Virus record (IMG/VR): IMGVR_UViG_3300022413_000023
Location: 1 to 36,295 of that record
Source: a virus
Direction: 5' to 3' (one strand)
Length of the DNA: 36,295 nucleotides
The notes beneath the pieces were generated by a model. The model was not told the DNA's origin, ran no database searches, and saw only the letters and a list, made by a program, of their open reading frames with translations. Below are positions 29,770 to 36,295 of the stretch, piece after piece; the first letter of the stretch is position 1, and every line of letters starts with the position of its first letter. The position numbers were made by a program, and so were the translations under genes.

Positions 29770-29968
29770 CAGTAGCTTCGCCGTTGGTTTACCGCCGAGC
29801 TTCGCGACCACGCGATGATCGGCTAGGATCACGGAGGCTCGAGGGATGCTCGATAGGTTGCGGCCACCTGTCAGCACCCTCGTCCTCCGTGACCGAAGTC
29901 CTACCGGCTCCGTCGAGAGCCTTTGCCTACCGGCCCCGCAATAGGGCCTCGCTACAGGAGGGCACCAC
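29770..29968 (+). promoter_or_regulatory. Structured leader between the capsid gene and the sugar island
   Basis: No gene. TAGGAT (29824-29829) resembles the -10 at 17626, but TTCGCG 17 bases upstream is a poor -35. TCACGGAGG (29829-29837) pairs perfectly with CCTCCGTGA (29884-29892), and CGAGGG (29840-29845) with CCCTCG (29877-29882) just inside, giving a 15-pair composite stem. A terminator, processing site or attenuator that lowers island expression relative to capsid is plausible. CAGGAGGGCACCAC ends the leader. Confidence 0.5.
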
Positions 29969-30535
29969 ATGAACGCGTCGGCTCCAGCAGCCGTGCGATT
30001 GCCGATCGACGACAAGATTCGTCGCGACGTCGTTGCGCAACAGGTCGAGTCGGTCCTCGAGATCGGCGCGATGCTTGGCGATCGTCTCGCAGCCCTCGCG
30101 GATGTCGTTCCGACACGCATCGCCATCGACAACTTCCAGCCCTACTCTGGCGCCTTCGTGGATCCAGGCGCGGTGTTCCACATCGACGGGTGGGAGTTCA
30201 TCAAGACGCTCCATCCGCAGTCCTTTGACGCCGTCCTTCTGATCGACTTCATCGAGCACCTCTCGACCGACCATGCCCTTGAGTTGCTCGACGAGGCGAA
30301 GCGCGTCGCCGCAAAGCTCGTGATCGTCTTCACGCCCCTCGGCATGCAGCACCGGACGCCTGCGCAGTCGCATCGCGAGTCCGGAGCGCGAGTCGCCGAC
30401 CTTCCACAGAATCCAGGGCAAAAACACGTCTCTGCCTGGGAACACGCCGACCTGCAGGGGGCGGAGTTCATTACCGAGGACTGGACGACGATGGGCGGTC
30501 GGAAGGCGATCTATGCGCAGTGGGTGGCGCCATGA
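29969..30535 (+). CDS. SAM-dependent class I methyltransferase
   Basis: A 188-residue protein with an AGGAGGGCACCAC leader. VLEIGAMLGDRLAAL (residues 29-43) is the S-adenosylmethionine loop, slightly changed from E-x-G-x-G-x-G. FDAVLLIDFIEHLSTDHALE is motif II with the D-x-x-E-H pattern of Methyltransf_11/23 enzymes, and LVIVFTPLG is the next strand. It probably methylates a sugar or small molecule rather than DNA, given the sugar genes that follow. Its stop overlaps the next ATG. Confidence 0.65.
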   Translation: MNASAPAAVRLPIDDKIRRDVVAQQVESVLEIGAMLGDRLAALADVVPTRIAIDNFQPYSGAFVDPGAVFHIDGWEFIKTLHPQSFDAVLLIDFIEHLSTDHALELLDEAKRVAAKLVIVFTPLGMQHRTPAQSHRESGARVADLPQNPGQKHVSAWEHADLQGAEFITEDWTTMGGRKAIYAQWVAP

Positions 30536-31440
30536 GGATCCTCGTCACTGGCGCCAACGGGTTCATCGGCTCGCACCTCTGCCCTGCGCTCGAGGTTCGT
30601 GGGCACCGCGTCCTCGGCATCGACCGAGCCCTTGGCGATGTCGGTGCGCCGCAAGTTGCCGAGCAGATGATCCGGGAGCTGCAGCCCGAGATGGTCGTCC
30701 ACCTGGCCGCGATCTATGCGCGCTACTGGGCCGAGCAGACGCCGCACGACACCGTCGTGACGAACGCCTGCGGTACGGCACTCCTTGCGCGTGCGTGTGC
30801 AGACCACGACATCCCGATCGTCTACGCGTCCTCCAGCGAGGTGTACGGCGATCTCGGTCACGACGAGTCGATCCCTGGCGAGCGGCTGGAGCTGCCGCAT
30901 AACCTCTACGGCCTGACAAAGCGCTGGGGCGAAGAGGCGATCCAACTCTACTGCCGCACCGGCATGTACCAGATCCATCGCCTGTCGATGCCCTACGGGC
31001 CGAATCAACTCGTCGGTCCGGGCAGGGCTGCGCTGCCGACGATGCTCTGGCAAGCGCATCACGGCATGCCGATCCCCGTGCATCGCGGATCGGCGCGTTC
31101 GTGGATCTGGGTGGGCGACCTGGTCGACGGCATGATCACCGCGATCGAGAAGGCACCGTGGCCGTTCGTCTGCAACATCGCCCGCGACGACGACGAGCTG
31201 CCGATGGAGACGATCGCTCGCAAGGCGTGCGCGATCGCTTCGGCCTCGCCCGTAGTCGTCAAGATCATCGATCCGCCCGAGCACGGACAGACGCTCGTCA
31301 AGCGGACGCCTTCACTCAAGCTGCGGCAACTCTACGGCTGGACGCCGACGGTCTCGATCGACGACGGCATGCGCCGCACCTACGAGTACGTCCAACACTA
31401 CGACGCGGAGGGTGTATGGCACGCTCCTGTTCCATCGTAA
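30532..31440 (+). CDS. NAD-dependent epimerase/dehydratase (extended SDR)
   Basis: A 302-residue Rossmann enzyme starting in ATGA overlap. TGANGFIGSHL (residues 6-16) is the G-x-x-G-x-x-G dinucleotide motif; SSSEVYG (100-106) and Y126-x-x-x-K130 (YGLTK) give the Ser, Tyr and Lys catalytic set; RLSMPYGPNQ is the P-Y-G-P motif of sugar-nucleotide SDRs. It should change a nucleotide-sugar (epimerase, dehydratase or reductase) to feed the glycosyltransferases downstream. The exact substrate cannot be read from sequence. Confidence 0.8.
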   Translation: MRILVTGANGFIGSHLCPALEVRGHRVLGIDRALGDVGAPQVAEQMIRELQPEMVVHLAAIYARYWAEQTPHDTVVTNACGTALLARACADHDIPIVYASSSEVYGDLGHDESIPGERLELPHNLYGLTKRWGEEAIQLYCRTGMYQIHRLSMPYGPNQLVGPGRAALPTMLWQAHHGMPIPVHRGSARSWIWVGDLVDGMITAIEKAPWPFVCNIARDDDELPMETIARKACAIASASPVVVKIIDPPEHGQTLVKRTPSLKLRQLYGWTPTVSIDDGMRRTYEYVQHYDAEGVWHAPVPS

Positions 31441-32138
31441 TCACCGCGCGGAACCGCGCGCACGAGCTCCAGCGCACGCTGCAGTCGATCTGCGACCAGG
31501 CGTACGACGTACCGATCCACGTCGTCGACGACGCCAGCGACGACGGGACCGGGGATGTGCTCAGCGCGAGCGACTTCGACTCGCGCGGTCAAGACGTCGC
31601 GCTTCACCGCGTCGATCGTGAGGGCGGTTACCGCAAGAACCCGGCGCCCGCCTACAACCTCGCGCACGAGAAGGCGAGCGGCGCGAAGGTAATCGAGCAG
31701 TCGGCGGAGGTCGTCCACGTGACCGACTGCGTGACGCCGTTGCTGAAGAACTGCAAGCGAGGCCGTGTGGCTTTGGCGACGGTGTTCAATGGCACCGTCG
31801 CTAGTCTCGAGCGGCTCCGTGCCGCTGTCGCGGACGGGAGCTACGCTAAGAGTCCCGACCTGCGACAATTCTACGGGGGCCGCCAGGATTGGATCCGATA
31901 CCGTCGCGTGACACCGGTCGACCAGGGCTTCCAGCAGTACTGCGGCGCCCTTCGTCCGGTGCCGTTCTTCTTCCTGGGTGCGATCCACGCGAAGGACTTC
32001 GACGCGATCGGTGGGTACGACGAGAGCCTCGCGGAACATCCCGACCGGGACCTTGCCGAGCGCCTGTGCGCCGACGGCATCGAGTGGACGTGGTGCGGCG
32101 AGGCCATTGCGTTCCACGTGCAGCACGCGAAGCGATGA
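31416..32138 (+). CDS. Family 2 glycosyltransferase (GT-A)
   Basis: A 240-residue protein; ATG 31416 lies within the SDR gene (25-base overlap). SIVITARNRAHELQRTLQSI begins the GT2 nucleotide-binding fold and VVDDASDDGT is its first acidic motif. A galactosyltransferase-like C-terminal signature follows: FFLGAIHAKDFDAIGGYDE, then E-H-P-D-R-D-L-A-x-R. It should transfer a sugar from a nucleotide donor; no membrane segment, so cytoplasmic. Confidence 0.75.
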   Translation: MARSCSIVITARNRAHELQRTLQSICDQAYDVPIHVVDDASDDGTGDVLSASDFDSRGQDVALHRVDREGGYRKNPAPAYNLAHEKASGAKVIEQSAEVVHVTDCVTPLLKNCKRGRVALATVFNGTVASLERLRAAVADGSYAKSPDLRQFYGGRQDWIRYRRVTPVDQGFQQYCGALRPVPFFFLGAIHAKDFDAIGGYDESLAEHPDRDLAERLCADGIEWTWCGEAIAFHVQHAKR

Positions 32139-32896
32139 TCCGTCACTGCCACATCGCGCGCCCGATGCGCCGCAAGTTCGGGAGCTTCCGCGATCGATGG
32201 AAGTTGGAGTCGTACGGAGGACCGGCCGTGCCGACCGTCTTCTATGGCATGTATGGCGACCCCGAGCTGACGCGTCTTCGTGACCACCGGTCGCTGGCCG
32301 TCGTGGTGTGGTGTGGTACCGATGCGATGCGGAACGCGCGCCGTGCGCTGCTGAAGCGCGAGAACATCCGACACGTGTCGACGAGCGTCTTCATCAGCGA
32401 CACCCTATCGACGCACGGGCTCGAGTACCGCGAGCTCAACGTCGTTGGCTCCGACCTCTCGCACTTCCAACCCGAGCCGCCAGGCGACACGGTCTACGCC
32501 TATGTGTCGCGGCGCAACCCTGCGATGTACGGCGCCGCCGTGCTCAACCAGGTGCGCGAGCTTTTGCCCGATGTGGAGTTCGAGGTCATCGGCTCGCCCA
32601 CGGATCTGTCGTTCCCCGACGGGATTCGTGATGCGTATCGGCGTGCCGGCGTCGGCGTTCGCTTCACACCGCACGATGGCGCTGCCTGCCAGGTGCTGGA
32701 GATGGGCTGCATGGGACGGCGGACCGTCCACAACGGCCGATCCCCTTCTGCAATTTCATGGATCGGCGCCGAGGATGCTGCGAGATCAATCACGTTCGAG
32801 CTTGAGAACCCGGAGCCATACGAGGAGGTCGCTCGGCGGACGCGGGAGTTCGTCGTCGACTCGCCCGAGTGGTTGGAGGTCGAGCCGTGGCAATGA
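32135..32896 (+). CDS. GT-B-type glycosyltransferase-like protein
   Basis: A 253-residue protein starting in ATGA overlap. It has FYGMYGDPE early, then a Rossmann-like second half: VYAYVSRRNPAMYGAAVLNQ, VEFEVIGSP, VGVRFTPHDGAACQVLEMGC, as in the donor domain of GT4-like enzymes (a target-choice loop, then an E-x-x-x helix). It is shorter than usual GT4 proteins. It is likely one step in the glycan pathway. Confidence 0.55.
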   Translation: MIRHCHIARPMRRKFGSFRDRWKLESYGGPAVPTVFYGMYGDPELTRLRDHRSLAVVVWCGTDAMRNARRALLKRENIRHVSTSVFISDTLSTHGLEYRELNVVGSDLSHFQPEPPGDTVYAYVSRRNPAMYGAAVLNQVRELLPDVEFEVIGSPTDLSFPDGIRDAYRRAGVGVRFTPHDGAACQVLEMGCMGRRTVHNGRSPSAISWIGAEDAARSITFELENPEPYEEVARRTREFVVDSPEWLEVEPWQ

Positions 32897-33633
32897 TCTA
32901 CGTCAAGCAGTGGGGCATGAAGCGGAGCGGTACCAACTACCTTCGCTGGATCCTCGAGCAGAACGTGCCCGAGGTGAGCGTCGTCGCGGACATCGGCGGA
33001 TGGAAGCACTCACTGCCGTCGGTCGAGTGGACGCCCGAGCGCGATGCCTGGTGGCCAGAGGGACGACCGAAGCGGCAGAAGACGAAAGCCGAGATCGCTG
33101 GGATCTTCAACGCGTGGGTACACGGCGAGATCCGTCACGCCGTCTGCGTGAAGTCGCCGCTGTCGTGGATCGCGTCGATCGCAAGGCGCGACGGCTTTTC
33201 GCCGCGTCGGATGACACCGAGCACGGCGCTGCGGTACGCGCGTCGATGGAGCGCTGGTGCGCTGGCCTATCGCAAGTTCGTCGAACGTGTCGACATGGCG
33301 GCGCTCGTTCGATACGAGGACGTCTATCCGTTGGAGCGTGGTTCGTTGACCGCGCTATGTGATCTGCTCGCGCTGCGCGCGCCCAACGCGAAGCTGAAGG
33401 CGCCGACGATGCGACTCAAGAACACGTCCGATCTCGAGTCAGGCAAGAGCGCTCTCACGGCCGAGCGGTTCCGAACCGGCTACTACGAGAACGCCCTCTT
33501 TGAGGACGAGCTTGCGCACGTGCGCGACGTGATCGAGGGCGCGATCGATGCGGAGACGATGGTCCGTTTCGGCTACGGCACGATCGATCTGATGAAGGCG
33601 CAGATGGAGCGCGATATGGGGCTCGCGACATGA
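32893..33633 (+). CDS. PAPS-dependent sulfotransferase-like protein
   Basis: A 246-residue protein starting in ATGA overlap. KQWGMKRSGTNYLRWIL (residues 5-21) fits the 5'-phosphosulfate loop (R/K-S-G-T-x-x-L) of sulfotransferases. VCVKSPLSWIASIARRDGF, with K-x-P and R, resembles the 3'-phosphate binding motif, and the late ALVRYEDV-(Y)P strand is common to the family. It would move sulfate from PAPS to a hydroxyl of a glycan. It sits among glycosyltransferases, so the acceptor is probably the sugar chain made by the island. Phage sulfotransferases are rarely reported. Confidence 0.65.
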   Translation: MIYVKQWGMKRSGTNYLRWILEQNVPEVSVVADIGGWKHSLPSVEWTPERDAWWPEGRPKRQKTKAEIAGIFNAWVHGEIRHAVCVKSPLSWIASIARRDGFSPRRMTPSTALRYARRWSAGALAYRKFVERVDMAALVRYEDVYPLERGSLTALCDLLALRAPNAKLKAPTMRLKNTSDLESGKSALTAERFRTGYYENALFEDELAHVRDVIEGAIDAETMVRFGYGTIDLMKAQMERDMGLAT

Positions 33634-34382
33634 AGATCCTGGGCGTCATCATGGCCTACAACGAGGCGGATATCGTCGCGTACGCTGCGCGGTCGCTGAT
33701 CGGTGCCGAGTTCGACGAGGTCCACCTGTTCGACCACGGATCGTCCGACGCGACCATCGATGCCGCTCGCGAGGCGGGAATCGAACACGTCCACCACATC
33801 AAGCGGTCGGTGCCCTTCCAGAGGGTCTGGCCGACGATCTCAAGCTGGATCAACAAGCAGGCGCTCAACTTCGAGTGGGTTGTCTGGCAGGCGGCCGACG
33901 AGGTGCTACGCCCGCCCGAGGACGTGCCATTGCACCGCAGCCACATCGAGCGGGCGGCAGGGAACCGGTATCGCGTGATCGAGCCGAAGATGCGCCTCTA
34001 CTGGCCGAACGTCGCCGACGATCCCGCCGAGCCGGATATCGTGAAGCGACTGCGCCACTACCGCTGGGTGACGTCTCCGATCCGCCACAGCAACCACATC
34101 CCGCGTTGTTGGGAGATCGGTCTCACGGGCGGGATGCCGCGCGGGCTCCATCGCCGACCGAGTCGGTGGGCGAAGAAGGCGGTCCGCATCAACCGGAACA
34201 ACTGGATCCTCGAGCACCGTCCGATCCGTACCGAGGAGCAGGGGCGGCAGAAGGTTTTGAAGGATCGCCGGCCGCAACCAGGGCACCCACAGGACCAGTA
34301 CCGCAAGCTGCGCAAGCGATTGGTTCGCGATGACGAGCGGATCGCGTTGCCGTTCCAGGAGGGTTGGACGTGCCAGAGCTAG
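33630..34382 (+). CDS. Family 2 glycosyltransferase-like protein
   Basis: A 250-residue protein starting in ATGA overlap. ILGVIMAYNEADIVAYAARS and FDEVHLFDHGSSDATID form the N-terminal GT-A nucleotide-binding part with the D-x-x-S-x-D pattern of GT2_4-like enzymes; WVVWQAADEVLRP holds an acidic metal site (D-E). The later part is basic and His/Arg-rich. A second sugar-adding enzyme of the island. Confidence 0.65.
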   Translation: MKILGVIMAYNEADIVAYAARSLIGAEFDEVHLFDHGSSDATIDAAREAGIEHVHHIKRSVPFQRVWPTISSWINKQALNFEWVVWQAADEVLRPPEDVPLHRSHIERAAGNRYRVIEPKMRLYWPNVADDPAEPDIVKRLRHYRWVTSPIRHSNHIPRCWEIGLTGGMPRGLHRRPSRWAKKAVRINRNNWILEHRPIRTEEQGRQKVLKDRRPQPGHPQDQYRKLRKRLVRDDERIALPFQEGWTCQS

Positions 34383-35452
34383 TCCTCACGCGCGCGACGA
34401 CGTACGAGTATATGGGCTACTCGTTCGTGCGCGGGAAGGTCAAAGAGGTTCCGATGATCGTCTACCAGGACGGCATTCGGAAGGGCTGGGCCAAGGATCC
34501 GAACCAGCACATCGACTTTGTCGACGGTCCGATGGTCCGTGCTGCGCGCCCTGGTACGACGGTCCCGGTGATGCGCGACTGCGGCCTCGGTGACGTGCTC
34601 ATGGCATCAATTCCCCTCCGCGACTTCTGCTATCGGAACAAGCACGTCAACGTCGTCTACGGCGTGTCGCCGCAGTACGTCGGCCTGTTTGAAGGCCTGA
34701 GCTTCTGTAAGGTCGCGCCGATTCCAGAGATCCGTGGTAGTTTCCAGTTCGGCGTGGACCTGCGCGGCTTCGTCGAGCGCGACAAGAAGGCGCGGAAGCA
34801 GGACCGTATCGACATCTTCTCTCGAGCGCTCAACAACGCGCCGCCTACCTCGTACGACTTTCCCCTCCAGATCACAGCCGAGCATCGGGATCACGGTCGT
34901 CACTACCTGGGTGCCTCCAGGGACGACCGCCCGGTGCTTGGCTTGGTGATGCGTGCTTCGCTGGCGAACCGTAGTTGGGGGATCGACTACCTCCAAGCGA
35001 CTTACCGGCTCGCCGACTCGAACGGTTGGCGCGTCATTCTGATTGACGGTCGCGAACGCCGGAGCCCAAGCGATCCGCCGTGGCGCGACTTCTTCCCGGC
35101 GACCGCGATCGACCTGTGCGGCAAGCTCTCGATGACCGACTTGCGCGACGTCGTCGCCGCGTGCGACTGCATTCTGTCGCCCGACACCGGCCTCGTTCAC
35201 CTGGCGGAGGCCGTCGGAACGAAGTGCGTCGCCTACTTCACCACGGTACCGCCCGAGCTCAGGGTCGGACACTACCGACACGTGAAGGTGCTCTATCCAC
35301 GCGGGCAGCTCCCGTGCCTAGGTTGTATGCATAGTCCGACCTGTGGTCAGCCGGATCCGAAGCCGTGCGCGGTCCTGTCGACGCCGCAGATGGCTTGGGA
35401 TGCGATCGAAGCGCACTGTGACCACACGGCCGACGTCTGCGGGGTACTGTGA
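34370..35452 (+). CDS. GT9 heptosyltransferase-like glycosyltransferase
   Basis: A 360-residue protein. GTG 34370 is chosen because AGGAGG lies 7-8 bases upstream; a TTG at 34364 would be too close to it. It has the GT-B layout: DCGLGDVLMASIPLRDF (G-x-G-D near the N-terminus), and in the second half the GT9 signature ILSPDTGLVHLAEAVGTKCV with the sugar-nucleotide site D-T-G-x-x-H. Several late cysteines (CLGCMHSPTCGQPD) are typical of many GT9 proteins. In bacteria it adds heptose to LPS core; here it may add a heptose or other sugar to the virion or host glycan. Confidence 0.75.
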   Translation: MPELVLTRATTYEYMGYSFVRGKVKEVPMIVYQDGIRKGWAKDPNQHIDFVDGPMVRAARPGTTVPVMRDCGLGDVLMASIPLRDFCYRNKHVNVVYGVSPQYVGLFEGLSFCKVAPIPEIRGSFQFGVDLRGFVERDKKARKQDRIDIFSRALNNAPPTSYDFPLQITAEHRDHGRHYLGASRDDRPVLGLVMRASLANRSWGIDYLQATYRLADSNGWRVILIDGRERRSPSDPPWRDFFPATAIDLCGKLSMTDLRDVVAACDCILSPDTGLVHLAEAVGTKCVAYFTTVPPELRVGHYRHVKVLYPRGQLPCLGCMHSPTCGQPDPKPCAVLSTPQMAWDAIEAHCDHTADVCGVL

Positions 35453-36222
35453 TGACTGCTCTTTTGCAGGCTGGTTTCGAGACCGGCGACTTCTCCGAGT
35501 TCACATCGGTCACCGATCCGAACTCGAAGCTCAGCGTCACGGCTGACGCCGCGATGCAGGGCAACTTTGGCATGGAGATCAATCTGAACGGTGGCGTGAC
35601 GGCCGTGGCAGAGAAGGTCTTCGACGCGGGGCAGGATGAGGTGTTCGCGTCCTTCCTGATCCGGTTTCCGTTGCTGGCAGTGATCCCGACGAACGTCGTC
35701 TTCCGCATCGTGGCGGAGCCGCTCGGCGGTAACACGTTCCAGCTCTTCTACCAGAAGCAGCTCGGTGTCTCGCGTTACTTCTTCATCGTCGGCGGTGCTG
35801 TTTCTGGCAGTGGCGTCTACGTCGACATCACCTCGTACACCGACGACAGCGAGCCGCAGCGCGTCGAGCTGTTCGGACGGCGCGCTGGCATCGCGAGTCC
35901 GACGGCGTGGCTGGACTGGAACGGCGTCCGGCAGGAGACGATCACCCCGGTCCTCACGAGCCAGTTCACTGGCATGCAGATCGGCGACACGACGACTGCC
36001 AATTGGGGCGAGGTGATCGATGTCGACTCCGTCGAGGCGCACGACGAGGTCGTCGAGCCCGGTGCGCTCTTCGCGCCGGGCGTGGTGCTGGGTCGTACAT
36101 CGTCAGAGATCGCCGCAGACAACGTCACGGCGCAGTCGATCCGCGACCAGCAGATCACCGCGCAATCGATTGCGGATGAACAGCTCACGGCAGCCAGTGT
36201 CGACTTCCCGACGGCTGGATAG
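35452..36222 (+). CDS. Fibre-like beta-sandwich protein, first of a tandem pair
   Basis: A 256-residue protein starting in TGATG overlap (an in-frame GTG at 35449 is the alternative). The first 190 residues look like a lectin/glucanase-type beta sandwich: GFETGDFSEFT, many strands, and WLDWNGVRQ. The end has a 10-residue repeat (TAQSIRDQQI, TAQSIADEQL, TAASVDFP), likely a trimerising beta or helical stalk. Tail or head fibre is the best guess; the sandwich may bind sugar, fitting the glycan island just upstream. Confidence 0.5.
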   Translation: MTALLQAGFETGDFSEFTSVTDPNSKLSVTADAAMQGNFGMEINLNGGVTAVAEKVFDAGQDEVFASFLIRFPLLAVIPTNVVFRIVAEPLGGNTFQLFYQKQLGVSRYFFIVGGAVSGSGVYVDITSYTDDSEPQRVELFGRRAGIASPTAWLDWNGVRQETITPVLTSQFTGMQIGDTTTANWGEVIDVDSVEAHDEVVEPGALFAPGVVLGRTSSEIAADNVTAQSIRDQQITAQSIADEQLTAASVDFPTAG

Positions 36223-36231
36223 GAGGAGACG

Positions 36232-36295
36232 ATGTCTCAAGTATTCGCTGATGGTTTTGAGAGTGGCGACTTCACGGCATGGACCGGTTCGAACG
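36232..36295 (+). CDS. Second GFE-GDF fibre-like protein, 3'-truncated
   Basis: Only 21 codons lie inside the window. TAGGAGGAGACG before the ATG is a strong ribosome site. The start, FADGFESGDFTAWTGSN, matches the start of the protein just upstream (QAGFETGDFSEFTS), so the two are tandem paralogues. Confidence 0.55.
   Translation, partial: MSQVFADGFESGDFTAWTGSN

Noticed and set aside
29784-29972. 62-codon ORF after the capsid gene
   Set aside because: Arg/Ser-rich, no ribosome site, and overlies the composite stem-loop that explains the sequence.

Overview
The window reads as part of the genome of a tailed double-stranded DNA bacteriophage (Caudoviricetes-like, HK97-fold capsid), either a free virus or an unannotated viral contig. 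The evidence is a complete terminase-portal-MuF-protease-scaffold-major capsid module, dense packing with ATGA/GTGA/TGATG start-stop overlaps, many very small ORFs, and no housekeeping genes. The base composition is high GC. I see no integrase, repressor, lysis genes, tail-tube or tape-measure genes, tRNA or CRISPR array. The host cannot be named from the sequence. A lipoprotein signal and an LPS-type heptosyltransferase homologue would suit a Gram-negative host, but that is inference.

Layout. (1) 1-2809: a rightward string of small genes, including a PD-(D/E)XK nuclease. (2) 2810-3746: a regulatory and replication region with a promoter-like site, a perfect 11-bp hairpin, a gene for a protein with a zinc-finger-like CxxC and a DnaA domain-IV fold, and seven DnaA-box-like 9-mers in two opposed arrays inside the 3' end of that gene, followed by a more AT-rich stretch. 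This looks like a phage replication origin encoded with its own initiator-like protein. (3) 3747-10341: a lipoprotein, two further probably exported proteins, a VRR-NUC nuclease and many small unknown genes. Three of the exported proteins share a C-terminal W-x-x-[IAV]-K-x-x-F tail. (4) 10333-13532, leftward: a zinc-binding protein, a DUF7736-like protein, a C5-cytosine methyltransferase, a short ORF without a start codon that could be reached by TGA readthrough, a possible ribbon-helix-helix/linker protein and a small Cys protein. (5) 13533-13813: the divergent control region. (6) 13814-29769, rightward: a ParB-like/N4-N6 methyltransferase, TerS, TerL, a frame-interrupted portal, a MuF-like minor head protein, a C1q-like fibre protein, a possible TIM-barrel glycoside hydrolase, a Com-like zinc finger, a paralogue of the capsid N-arm, a ChaB-XkdF protease, a scaffold-like protein and the major capsid protein. 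(7) 29969-35452: an unbroken, overlapping seven-gene island of SAM methyltransferase, NAD-dependent epimerase/dehydratase, three glycosyltransferases of GT2/GT-B type, a sulfotransferase and a GT9 heptosyltransferase-like protein. (8) 35452-end: the first two of a tandem family of beta-sandwich, fibre-like proteins.

Working together: the left arm provides nucleases and an origin/initiator; the two methyltransferases probably protect phage DNA or mark it; the right arm packages and builds the head. The sugar/sulfate island lies between the capsid gene and fibre-like genes, so the most economical reading is that it builds and sulfates a glycan carried by the virion or changes the host surface. 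All functional statements are from motif recognition by eye; no database search was run.
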